40,214 bases of DNA from an uncultured Prevotella sp. (GTDB taxonomy: Bacteria > Bacteroidota > Bacteroidia > Bacteroidales > Bacteroidaceae): assembly GCA_946404405.1 (NCBI GenBank), contig CAMJDL010000030.1:1-40214 (forward strand), read 5' to 3'. Positions 22,229 through 29,917 of the stretch are shown here, one piece after another (position 1 is the stretch's first letter; the number at the start of each line of letters is the position of its first letter). The translations under genes and the position numbers were made by a program. The notes under the pieces were generated by a model. The model searched no databases, was not told the DNA's origin, and saw only the letters and a list, made by a program, of their open reading frames with translations.

Positions 22229-23681
22229 ACAGACCGAAGATTTCTCTAACTACTTCGCGGTCGTCAAAGTGATGCTTGACGCCTTTGATTTCCTGATAGT
22301 CCTCATGTCCTTTACCTGCAATGAGAATGACGTCACCCTTTTGGGCCAGCATATATGCCGTCTTGATGGCTTCCTTGCGGTCTACGATGCTCACCACCTT
22401 CTTCATCTGTTTCTGATCAAGACCAGCCAGCATGTCATTGATGATGTCTTGTGGTTCTTCGAAACGGGGATTGTCGGAGGTAATGATGACGCGGTCGCTC
22501 TGCTTGACAGCCTCCTGAGCCATCAGCGGACGCTTTCCCTTGTCACGGTTGCCGCCGGCACCACAAACAGTGATAACTTGTCCGCCCTTACCATCCAGTA
22601 CTTCATGTATGGCGTTCAGCACATTCTCTAATGCATCAGGCGTATGGGCATAGTCGACAATAGCGGTGACGCCCTCTTCCGAGCGAATAGGTTCCAGACG
22701 TCCGGCAACACTCTTTAAGGTGCTTAACACCAAAAGAATGTCTTCGGGTTTCTTACCTAACATGACAGCAGCACCATAGACAGCCAATAAGTTACTGACA
22801 TTAAACTTTCCGATGAATTGTACGCCAACCTCGCGTCCGTCAATCTCTAAGTACATGCCTTCGAAGTGACATTCGATGATACGTGCACGGAAATCGGCCA
22901 TCGAACGGGTGGAATACGTCTTTACCTTCGCTTTACAGTTCTGTATCATGACCGCACCGTTCTTGTCGTCGGCATTGGTGATGGCGAATGCTTCCTTTGA
23001 CAGTCCGTCGAAGAATGCTTTCTTGGCGTCGCGATAGTTCTCGAATGTCTTATGATAGTCTAAATGGTCGCGTGTCAAATTAGTAAATAGTCCGCCGGCA
23101 AATTTCAATCCGCCAATACGTTTCTGTGCAATGGCGTGGCTGGAGCACTCCATGAAGGCATATTCACAACCAGCCTCCACCATTTGAGCCAACAGCTTGT
23201 TCAGTTCGATGGGGTCGGGGGTGGTATGGTCAGCAGGAATGGCTTCTCCCTCGATATAGTTGCATACGGTAGAGAGCAGTCCACACTTATGTCCGAACTT
23301 GCGGAACATATTATATAATAAGGTGGCGATGGTCGTCTTACCATTGGTGCCAGTCACACCAACAAGTTTCAGCTTCAGTGAGGGCTCACCATAGAAGACT
23401 GTGGCAACCTTGCCAACGGCATCTTCCGTAGACTCTACGGCAATATAGGTGATACCAGGTACACGTGTATTGGGGAAATACTCACATAATACAGCAGCAG
23501 CCCCTTGCTCAATGGCTTTGGGAATGAAGTTATGACCATCGGTTTGTGTGCCAGGGATGGCAACGAAGAGATGCCCCTTTTCTATACGACGCGAATCAAT
23601 GTTCACGCCAGTAATGTCCACATCAGCACCTCCGAGGCTGTTAAGGACTTCTACATTCTTGAGCAATTCACTTAGTTTCAT
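22224..23681 (-). CDS. murE: UDP-MurNAc-L-Ala-D-Glu--2,6-diaminopimelate ligase
   Basis: MurE adds the third residue of the stem peptide. The 485-aa protein has the P-loop [19 protein letters not shown] (about 107-125), [15 protein letters not shown] (about 177-191), [12 protein letters not shown] and [14 protein letters not shown]. The substrate-selecting motif in the C-terminal domain reads DNPRFEEP, the DNPR form known to go with meso-diaminopimelate rather than lysine, so Gram-negative A1-gamma peptidoglycan is predicted. It follows the PBP gene by 24 bases. Confidence 0.97.
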   Translation of the reverse strand: MKLSELLKNVEVLNSLGGADVDITGVNIDSRRIEKGHLFVAIPGTQTDGHNFIPKAIEQGAAAVLCEYFPNTRVPGITYIAVESTEDAVGKVATVFYGEPSLKLKLVGVTGTNGKTTIATLLYNMFRKFGHKCGLLSTVCNYIEGEAIPADHTTPDPIELNKLLAQMVEAGCEYAFMECSSHAIAQKRIGGLKFAGGLFTNLTRDHLDYHKTFENYRDAKKAFFDGLSKEAFAITNADDKNGAVMIQNCKAKVKTYSTRSMADFRARIIECHFEGMYLEIDGREVGVQFIGKFNVSNLLAVYGAAVMLGKKPEDILLVLSTLKSVAGRLEPIRSEEGVTAIVDYAHTPDALENVLNAIHEVLDGKGGQVITVCGAGGNRDKGKRPLMAQEAVKQSDRVIITSDNPRFEEPQDIINDMLAGLDQKQMKKVVSIVDRKEAIKTAYMLAQKGDVILIAGKGHEDYQEIKGVKHHFDDREVVREIFGLS

Positions 23682-23705
23682 ATACCTTATTATTTATATT
23701 AGTTC

Positions 23706-25817
23706 TTAATTCTCCAATGTCAGGATACATTCGGCGCCATCGGTGATGGTCTTGCCTGCGGGGTAACTCTGATACTTAACCTTACCACGACCTTGGACCT
23801 TGACTTTTAAGCCACGTCTCTCCATCTGATAAACGGCATCACGTGCTCCCATGCCTGTCACGTCGGGTGCAACCGTCAGATTATACTTGTCGTTCCCCTG
23901 CGGTTCACGCTTCTTGATGCCTAACTTGTTGAGTACTGTATTAGCTGCTCCCGCATTACCGCCTTTGACGTCGGGGATGGCGATGGAGCGCTCATCATGA
24001 GCATCATCGACGCTTAATTTCAGATAGCGTGCCATGACACCTTCGGCAATATGATGGAATACGACACCGCTCATACCACCACCGGAGGCGGGCAGTCCCG
24101 ACTTCTTGATACAGACTATACAGGAATATTTGGGCTCGTTGGCAGGGAAATAGCCAGCAAACGACAACCAGTAGCGGGTTGTGCCTGAATGATAGCCACC
24201 ATATTGGTCAGCCACCTGTGCCGTACCAGTTTTACCAGCCACTTTGAATAGTGTTGAACCTGCCTTACGACCAAGTCCCTGACTGACCACATGCTCCAGA
24301 ATAGTCTGCATAGTCTTGATGGCCTTGGGTTTGGCAATATGTTCTTTGATGACCTGTGGCGGATATTCAGCAAGGGTCTCGCCATTTTTCATGACTTTCT
24401 TGACAAAACGCGGACGCATCATCTTACCATTGTTGGCAATGGCATTATAGAATGTCACCGTATTGATTGGTGCTATCTGTGTTTCGTAACCTATCGACAT
24501 CCAAGGCAGGGCAGTCTTGCTCCAGTTGAGATATTGTCCACGCTTATTCTTTTCGGGCATACGGATACTGGGTGCCAGATAGCCTACTAATGGTAATTTC
24601 AGGTCTTCGTGTATGCCTATACGGTACAACCCCTTGACATAGCGCTCAGGCTCTTTGCCATAGTATTTGTCAATAATGTGACTCACACCGATGTTGGAGC
24701 TTACTTCTAATGCTCGTGCCATATTAATGTCACCATAGCCACCACGACGCCAGTTGTGGTCCTTCATCGGACGACCATGCATCATTTCCACACCGCAACC
24801 GGTATGGATGACGTAGCTGGTGTCAACGACTTCATCGTCGAGTGCCACAAGGAATGAAGCCACCTTGAATACGGAACCGGGTTCACATCGGTAGCTGATG
24901 GCTGAGTTGACTGCTTCTATATATTGGCCATCATCATTTTTAATCATGTTGACAATGGCCTTCACGTCACCTGTTGCTACCTCCATCAGGATGGCCACGC
25001 CCATTTCACCATTTACCTGCGGACTCTTCAACATGTCGAGCAAAGAACGTTCGGCCAAGTCCTGCATATTGACATCAATCGTGGTGACTATGTCACATCC
25101 GTCAACAGGCAGTGTGACGGGGATGTTCATATATTTGTTTAGTATCTTGCGGCGTCCCGTGATACCTGGTGTGCCACGTAGCAAACTGTCGTATGAAAGC
25201 TCGAGTCCGTAGTAGGCCGAGTCCTTAGCGCCAAACATACCACCTACCGTACGCAATGCCAATGAACCAAACGGGCGACGACGGGCGTTGAATTCCTCAA
25301 TATGGAAGCCACTCTTGTATTTTGGCATATTGAAGAATGGCAGCTGGCTGACTTCTGTGTATGTGTTGTAATCAATGCGTTTAGGCCAAATGGGCCAGTG
25401 ACGGGCACCTACAGAACCGTTTTTGTTTACCTTTTGTTTGCCTGTTTCCAGCCATACCTTGAACTCGTGAGGAGTTATGCTGGGGAATATCTTGCTCAGT
25501 CCGTCGCAGACACTGTCAACCTTGTCGAGCCATAGTGAGTCCCCATCGACGAAAGCAGCGGCCTGGAAGTCCATAAAGATTTTATATTCTGGAATTGAGG
25601 TGGCCATCAGCTGTCCGTCGCAACTCAGGATGTTTCCTCGTGTTGGCTTCACGCTCACTGAGTCACGCTTCAAACGGTCGGCAACCTCCGTCCAATATTG
25701 CTTCTTGGCAGTCATGATATAGAAGGCCTTGCCGATGATGGCAATTCCGATGAGCGTCAGCACTACAGCGATTATCATGTAGCGCGGCATAACCTGATCA
25801 TTACTGAACTTGCTCAT
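23706..25817 (-). CDS. ftsI: Class B penicillin-binding protein (FtsI/PBP3) with PASTA domain
   Basis: This 703-aa bitopic transpeptidase cross-links septal peptidoglycan with FtsW. One TM segment (about 14-33) is followed by a PBP dimer domain (RGNILSCDG at 60-68) and the transpeptidase domain with SxxK at 315-318 (SVFK), SSN at 373-375 and KTGT at 529-532. The C-terminal domain from about 612 contains a degenerate and then a clear PASTA module (649-702, PDVTGMGARDAVYQMERRG). A C-terminal PASTA domain is typical of Bacteroidetes FtsI but absent from E. coli. Its start overlaps the ftsL-like stop codon (ATGA), so expression is coupled. Confidence 0.96.
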   Translation of the reverse strand: MSKFSNDQVMPRYMIIAVVLTLIGIAIIGKAFYIMTAKKQYWTEVADRLKRDSVSVKPTRGNILSCDGQLMATSIPEYKIFMDFQAAAFVDGDSLWLDKVDSVCDGLSKIFPSITPHEFKVWLETGKQKVNKNGSVGARHWPIWPKRIDYNTYTEVSQLPFFNMPKYKSGFHIEEFNARRRPFGSLALRTVGGMFGAKDSAYYGLELSYDSLLRGTPGITGRRKILNKYMNIPVTLPVDGCDIVTTIDVNMQDLAERSLLDMLKSPQVNGEMGVAILMEVATGDVKAIVNMIKNDDGQYIEAVNSAISYRCEPGSVFKVASFLVALDDEVVDTSYVIHTGCGVEMMHGRPMKDHNWRRGGYGDINMARALEVSSNIGVSHIIDKYYGKEPERYVKGLYRIGIHEDLKLPLVGYLAPSIRMPEKNKRGQYLNWSKTALPWMSIGYETQIAPINTVTFYNAIANNGKMMRPRFVKKVMKNGETLAEYPPQVIKEHIAKPKAIKTMQTILEHVVSQGLGRKAGSTLFKVAGKTGTAQVADQYGGYHSGTTRYWLSFAGYFPANEPKYSCIVCIKKSGLPASGGGMSGVVFHHIAEGVMARYLKLSVDDAHDERSIAIPDVKGGNAGAANTVLNKLGIKKREPQGNDKYNLTVAPDVTGMGARDAVYQMERRGLKVKVQGRGKVKYQSYPAGKTITDGAECILTLEN

Positions 25818-26335
25818 TCCGGTACTTCTATAATATATGGGGGCTGGTCTGCCTGGTGAAGCAGAGAGTCCTTATTTTGTTTCAATATTTCAAGTACGTG
25901 ACTCTCACGACTCTTTGCAGTCAGCGTACTGCTTGCAGACAGGGCCTTGAATTTGGCATCGCGCAATCTCTCTTCCAACTTGTCAATCTTGATCATATCT
26001 TGCTGACACTGATAGCGGAAAGCCACGTAGACCAGACTAAATGCTACAATCATGATAAACAGCCATATCTGTGAACGTACCATCTGTGTGGTCAGGAGGT
26101 CGCCACCCAGAATGGTGCGCAGATTCAGTTGACCCGACGGACGTGGGTCTTCCTCACTGGCTGTCTGCTTAATTTTCTCAATCGTCTCTTTGATGACCTC
26201 TTCTGCTTTCTCTGCTTCTTGTCCGCTTTTTGTTGCTTGTTCTGTAGCAGAGTCAGCTTCCTCCTCATCTGTTGGGATGATGGTCAACTCAATCTGATTG
26301 TCATCAGCAGGTGTTATCTTGTCGTTAATATCCAT
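25814..26335 (-). CDS. FtsL-like cell division protein (Bacteroidetes type)
   Basis: The 173-aa bitopic protein has a long acidic cytoplasmic N-terminus (about 1-80), a single TM segment IWLFIMIVAFSLVYVAFRY (about 90-108) and a short periplasmic coiled coil (MIKIDKLEERLRDAKFKALSASSTL). Length and N-terminus differ from E. coli FtsL; identification rests on this layout and its place between rsmH and the PBP gene, exactly where ftsL sits in most dcw clusters. It should bring FtsQ and the septal synthase together. It overlaps the PBP start by 4 bases. Confidence 0.88.
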   Translation of the reverse strand: MDINDKITPADDNQIELTIIPTDEEEADSATEQATKSGQEAEKAEEVIKETIEKIKQTASEEDPRPSGQLNLRTILGGDLLTTQMVRSQIWLFIMIVAFSLVYVAFRYQCQQDMIKIDKLEERLRDAKFKALSASSTLTAKSRESHVLEILKQNKDSLLHQADQPPYIIEVPE

Positions 26336-26345
26336 TCTGGTTATA

Positions 26346-27257
26346 TTATATCTTTTCTGCTATTCTCAATTTGGCACTACGACTACGAGGGTTACGTTCT
26401 TGTTCCTCTTGGCTGGGTGTAATCATCTTTCCAACCATTCGATATGGGGATGAGATGCGGCCGTAGAAGTCTTGTTCCATTTTTCCTTCGGCATTGCCTG
26501 CCTTTATAACGTTCTTTACGATGCGGTCTTCCAGCGAGTGATAGGTGATGACGCTCAGCCGACCGCCTTCGTCCAGCATATCCGTAGCACCTTTTAGCAT
26601 GTCGCGCAAGGCATCCATCTCACGATTGACCTCAATACGTAGTGCCTGATAGAGACGTGCCATGTCCTTCTTCTCGCGTTCGGTACGCATCAGCTGTTCG
26701 GTAGCTTCTGTCAAATGGGCAGTGGTCTCTATATGCTGGCTGTTTCTATAGTTTACAATGGCCTTTGCCAGTCGGCGTGCATTCTTCAGTTCTCCATAGA
26801 GATAAAAAACATCAGCCAGTTGCTCTTCTGTGTAGTTGTTTAGTATGTCGGCGGCTGTCAGTCCGGCACGTTTGTTCATACGCATATCGAGTGGGGCATC
26901 GAAGCGGAACGAAAATCCACGCGTCTCGTCATCGAAGTGGTGGCTCGAAACACCTAAATCGGCCAAGAGCCCGTTAATCTTCTCAACGTGATAGTAGCGC
27001 ATCCATTGGCTGATATATCTAAAGTTGCTACGGACGAAGGTAAATCTATCATCGGCCACGATATTTTTTTCTGCGTCAGCATCTTGGTCGAAACTATAAA
27101 GATGGCCATTCTTTCCCAAACGAGACAGTATCTCGCGAGAGTGACCACCGCCGCCAAAGGTAACGTCAACGTAAATGCCATCGGGCTGGATATCCAGCCC
27201 GTCGACACTCTCCTTTAGGAGAACAGGAACATGATATGTCTCTGCCGTGACGATCAT
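26346..27257 (-). CDS. rsmH: 16S rRNA (cytosine1402-N4)-methyltransferase RsmH
   Basis: RsmH (MraW) methylates N4 of C1402 in the ribosomal P site using S-adenosylmethionine. In 303 aa it shows the motifs YHVPVLLKESVDGL (about 8-21), the SAM-binding VDVTFGGGGHSREIL (about 30-44) and FDQDADA, ADLGVSSHHFD (about 95-105), GFSFRFDAPLDMRMN (about 110-124) and the C-terminal VITYHSLEDRIVK. It lies between mraZ (gap 16) and the ftsL-like gene (gap 10), the canonical position. Confidence 0.97.
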   Translation of the reverse strand: MIVTAETYHVPVLLKESVDGLDIQPDGIYVDVTFGGGGHSREILSRLGKNGHLYSFDQDADAEKNIVADDRFTFVRSNFRYISQWMRYYHVEKINGLLADLGVSSHHFDDETRGFSFRFDAPLDMRMNKRAGLTAADILNNYTEEQLADVFYLYGELKNARRLAKAIVNYRNSQHIETTAHLTEATEQLMRTEREKKDMARLYQALRIEVNREMDALRDMLKGATDMLDEGGRLSVITYHSLEDRIVKNVIKAGNAEGKMEQDFYGRISSPYRMVGKMITPSQEEQERNPRSRSAKLRIAEKI

Positions 27258-27260
27258 CTT

Positions 27261-27300
27261 ATCTTTTCGCTTTTCACTCTTCGCTTTTAGTTTCTTCGCT
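27261..27300. repeat. Junction repeat (CTTTTCGCTTTTCACTCTTC units), overlapping the mraZ 3' end
   Basis: CTTTTCGC/TTTTCACT/CTTCGCTTTT units span the mraZ-rsmH gap and encode the last residues of MraZ (GSEETKSEE). Confidence 0.8.
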
Positions 27301-27738
27301 TCCCATCAGTTCTTCTAGGGCGGCCTCAAAGTCTTCGGGCTTCATCTGTTGCTCATCGGCTTTCTTGTTGCTCCATATTTCAATGGTGTCACCCATACCA
27401 ATGAACTTAATGTCTTGTTCTATATCTGCCATCTTCTGGTAGCGCTTAGGAATCAGGAAACGCCCGTTGCCGTCTAGAGTCAGTAGTTCAACCTCGCTCA
27501 CAAATTGACGGAATACCTGTTGGTGCTGGCGATTCCAGCGGTTCAGACGTGCACGCATCTGATCCATCTGCTCATTCCATACACTTTCAGGATAGAGTAC
27601 CAGGCAAGGCTGAAAGACATCCTTGCGCAATACCAAACGCTCCTCGCTATTCAACTGCAGTACTTTTCGGAAAGCAGCAGGTAGAAAAGCACGACCTTTC
27701 GCGTCGGTTTTAGCCTCTATATTACCTAAAAATCGCAT
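27274..27738 (-). CDS. mraZ: Transcriptional regulator MraZ
   Basis: This 154-aa protein has two SpoVT/AbrB-like swapped-hairpin domains: FLGNIEAKTDAKGRAFLPAAFRK (about 3-25), and EVELLTLDGNGRFLIPKRYQK (about 81-101). MraZ forms multimeric rings that bind direct repeats upstream of its own gene and repress the dcw cluster. Such repeats are seen here at 27789-27813, overlapping the promoter. It is the first gene of the cluster. The C-terminal GSEETKSEE is encoded by the junction repeat. Confidence 0.96.
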   Translation of the reverse strand: MRFLGNIEAKTDAKGRAFLPAAFRKVLQLNSEERLVLRKDVFQPCLVLYPESVWNEQMDQMRARLNRWNRQHQQVFRQFVSEVELLTLDGNGRFLIPKRYQKMADIEQDIKFIGMGDTIEIWSNKKADEQQMKPEDFEAALEELMGSEETKSEE

Positions 27739-27770
27739 GCGTACTTATTTGTAATTTCTAACTTTGGGTG

Positions 27771-27778
27771 CAAAGGTA
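27771..27778 (-). promoter_or_regulatory. Promoter -7 element (TACCTTTG) of the dcw cluster
   Basis: Minus-strand TACCTTTGCACCC lies 33 bases before the mraZ ATG (27738). The MraZ operator repeats begin 11 bases upstream, at the -33 zone. Confidence 0.8.
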
Positions 27779-27788
27779 ATCATTTTCC

Positions 27789-27813
27789 CCCACAATCCCC
27801 CACAATTCTCCAC
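27789..27813 (-). promoter_or_regulatory. MraZ operator, three GTGG(G/A) boxes with 10-bp spacing
   Basis: On the minus strand GTGGA (27813-27809), GTGGG (27803-27799) and GTGGG (27793-27789) repeat every 10 bp, separated by 5-bp spacers. This equals the known MraZ target, TGGGN repeats with N5 spacers. The array overlaps the -33 region of the mraZ promoter, implying autorepression. The sites are seen directly; binding is inferred from the family. Confidence 0.88.
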
Positions 27814-28004
27814 TTTTTTTAATGGATGAAATTTTAAATTTTGTGAAATAGTGCATAAGTAACTAATAATTAAATACTTGTATTTTTATTACATTGGTGG
27901 GGAATAGCGTTTCTGTGGGTGGCGGAGGAGTGCTTTGTATAAGTCGTTTTACTTTTTTTGCACATTTTATGATAAAAAGTGCAAGAATTACAAAATAAAA
28001 TGCT

Positions 28005-28012
28005 TACCTTTG
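28005..28012 (+). promoter_or_regulatory. Promoter -7 element (TACCTTTG) of the acyltransferase pair
   Basis: TACCTTTGCACG lies 32 bases before ATG 28044. The region 27820-28000 between this promoter and mraZ is AT-rich with no ORF seen; a small T-rich stretch at 27810-27820 is the only other feature. Confidence 0.75.
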
Positions 28013-28043
28013 CACGTTGTTACGCAATATTTGAGAGAGAAAC

Positions 28044-28868
28044 ATGGGGCAAACTTCAGAAAAGACGATAGATATTGATAGTATCTTGAAGAATAAGATG
28101 GGGTCCAAGGCAAAATGGATACCAGGCTTCCTTGTTTCATGGCTCAAACGTATTGCACATCAGGATGAAGTGAACAAATTCCTATGGGAATCACGCGAGA
28201 AAGTCGGTACGGAATGGCTCGAAGAATGTGTACGTTACTTGCAAATGACGCTGGTCGTGAAGGGCAAGGAGAATTTGCCTGCTCCTGATGATGCCAGACT
28301 CTACACCTTTGTATCGAATCATCCTTTGGGTGGTGAAGACGGTGTTGCCCTTGGTGCTATTATCGGGCGTCATTATGATTCCCGATTCCGTTACCTGGTC
28401 AATGATTTGCTGATGAATCTTCCTGGATTGGCCCCATTATGTATCCCAATTAACAAGACGGGTAAGCAGAGTCGCAATTTTCCCGCTATGGTGAAAGCTG
28501 GTTTTGAGAGCAATTATCACATGCTGATGTACCCGGCAGGTATTTGTTCGCGTAAGAAGAATGGTGTGATTCGCGATATTCCCTGGTCTAAGACATTTGT
28601 CGTAAAGAGTGTGGAATATCAGCGTGATATCGTACCTATTCACTTTAGTGGTCAGAATTCTAAGTTCTTCTATCGTCTTGCTAATTTCAGCGACCGTTTC
28701 CTGCCATTCAATCTGGCGATGCTTTTCTTGGTCGATGAGATGTACAAGAATGTCGGTAAAACATTTGAAGTGAAAATAGGTAAGCCTATTCCCTGGCAGA
28801 CCTTTGATAAAAGTAAAACCCCGTTGGAATGGGCAAAATTTGTCCAAGACCAAGTATATTCTCTCTAA
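28044..28868 (+). CDS. 1-acyl-glycerol-phosphate-acyltransferase-like O-acyltransferase (glycine lipid synthesis, GlsA-like)
   Basis: The 274-aa protein belongs to the PlsC superfamily: SNHPLGGEDG (about 91-100) is a variant of the NHx4D catalytic motif, LCIPINKTGKQ and MLMYPAGICSRKKNG (about 168-182) are the substrate-side motifs. In Bacteroides thetaiotaomicron a PlsC-like protein next to a GNAT-type N-acyltransferase makes glycine lipids: the N-acyltransferase (glsB) acylates glycine and the O-acyltransferase (glsA) adds a second chain. Here the partner N-acyltransferase follows after 28 bases, so the same pathway is predicted. It acts at the inner membrane. The name is by analogy from memory. 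Confidence 0.85.
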   Translation: MGQTSEKTIDIDSILKNKMGSKAKWIPGFLVSWLKRIAHQDEVNKFLWESREKVGTEWLEECVRYLQMTLVVKGKENLPAPDDARLYTFVSNHPLGGEDGVALGAIIGRHYDSRFRYLVNDLLMNLPGLAPLCIPINKTGKQSRNFPAMVKAGFESNYHMLMYPAGICSRKKNGVIRDIPWSKTFVVKSVEYQRDIVPIHFSGQNSKFFYRLANFSDRFLPFNLAMLFLVDEMYKNVGKTFEVKIGKPIPWQTFDKSKTPLEWAKFVQDQVYSL

Positions 28869-28896
28869 ACTCTAAACACTAATCTCTCATCTTAAC

Positions 28897-29889
28897 ATGG
28901 AACAGCCAATCATCCAGCCCATCAGTAAAGAACTCCTTAAAAGCGAACTGACATCTGACAAGCAGCTTCGCATGACCAACAAGAGTAACAACGAAATCTA
29001 TGTTATTACAGAGCATAATGCGCCCAATGTAATGAAGGAGATAGGTCGATTGCGCGAGATTGCTTTCCGTGAAGCTGGTGGAGGAACAGGAAAGGAGATG
29101 GATATCGACGAGTTTGATATTTGTGAGAACTGCTATAAGCAGCTTATTGTGTGGAATCCAGAGGATGAGGAAATTATTGGCGGTTACCGTTATCTGTTAG
29201 GTACAGATTGGCAATATGATGAGAAAGGACAGCCTATTTTGGCCACCAGTCACATGTTCCATTTCTCTGAGAAGTTCTTGAAGGAGTATGCCCCTTATAC
29301 CGTAGAGTTAGGTCGTTCGTTTGTAAGTCTGCCCTACCAGTCCTCACGTATGGGGGCCAAGAGTCTGTTCGCTCTCGACAATCTTTGGGATGGTTTGGGA
29401 GCATTGACTGTTATCCGTCCAAACGTAAAATATTACTTTGGTAAGATGACCATGTATCCGTCTTATATCCGCAAGGGTCGTGACATGATACTCTATTTCC
29501 TTAAGAAGCATTTCGATGATAAGGAAAATCTTATTATCCCGATGAAACCGCTGGAATTGGAGACGGATGTCAAGGAATTGGAGGCTTTGTTCTGTGGCAA
29601 GACATTCAAGGATGACTATCTTATCCTAAATCGTGAAATCCGTAATATGGGCTATAATATTCCTCCATTGGTCAATGCCTATATGGGCTTGTCGCCTACG
29701 ATGAAGCTTTTTGGTACGGCTATCAACTACGGGTTTGGTGATGTTGAAGAGACGGGTATCCTAATTGCTGTTGACGAGATTTTGGAAGATAAGCGTAAGC
29801 GCCATATCGATTCATTCATCCAAGAACACCGCGATGAATTGGAGATTACTTCCGGAGCCAACAAACTGATTTACAAATATAAAGGCTAA
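28897..29889 (+). CDS. GNAT-family N-acyltransferase (glycine lipid synthesis, GlsB-like)
   Basis: The 330-aa protein contains a GNAT/hemolysin-type acyltransferase core: EIGRLREIAFREAGGGTGKEMD (about 47-68) and DEFDICENCYKQLIVWNPEDEEIIGGYRYL, then VELGRSFVSLPYQSSRMGAKSLFALDNLWDGL (about 136-167). OlsB and GlsB use an acyl donor to acylate ornithine or glycine; in Bacteroides the glycine product is the first step of glycine lipids. Tandem position after the PlsC-like gene supports this. It ends 28 bases before the convergent outer-membrane protein gene. The exact substrate is inferred from the family. Confidence 0.87.
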   Translation: MEQPIIQPISKELLKSELTSDKQLRMTNKSNNEIYVITEHNAPNVMKEIGRLREIAFREAGGGTGKEMDIDEFDICENCYKQLIVWNPEDEEIIGGYRYLLGTDWQYDEKGQPILATSHMFHFSEKFLKEYAPYTVELGRSFVSLPYQSSRMGAKSLFALDNLWDGLGALTVIRPNVKYYFGKMTMYPSYIRKGRDMILYFLKKHFDDKENLIIPMKPLELETDVKELEALFCGKTFKDDYLILNREIRNMGYNIPPLVNAYMGLSPTMKLFGTAINYGFGDVEETGILIAVDEILEDKRKRHIDSFIQEHRDELEITSGANKLIYKYKG

Positions 29890-29917
29890 ACTGTTGACAA
29901 GGCATTGATGGGGACAA

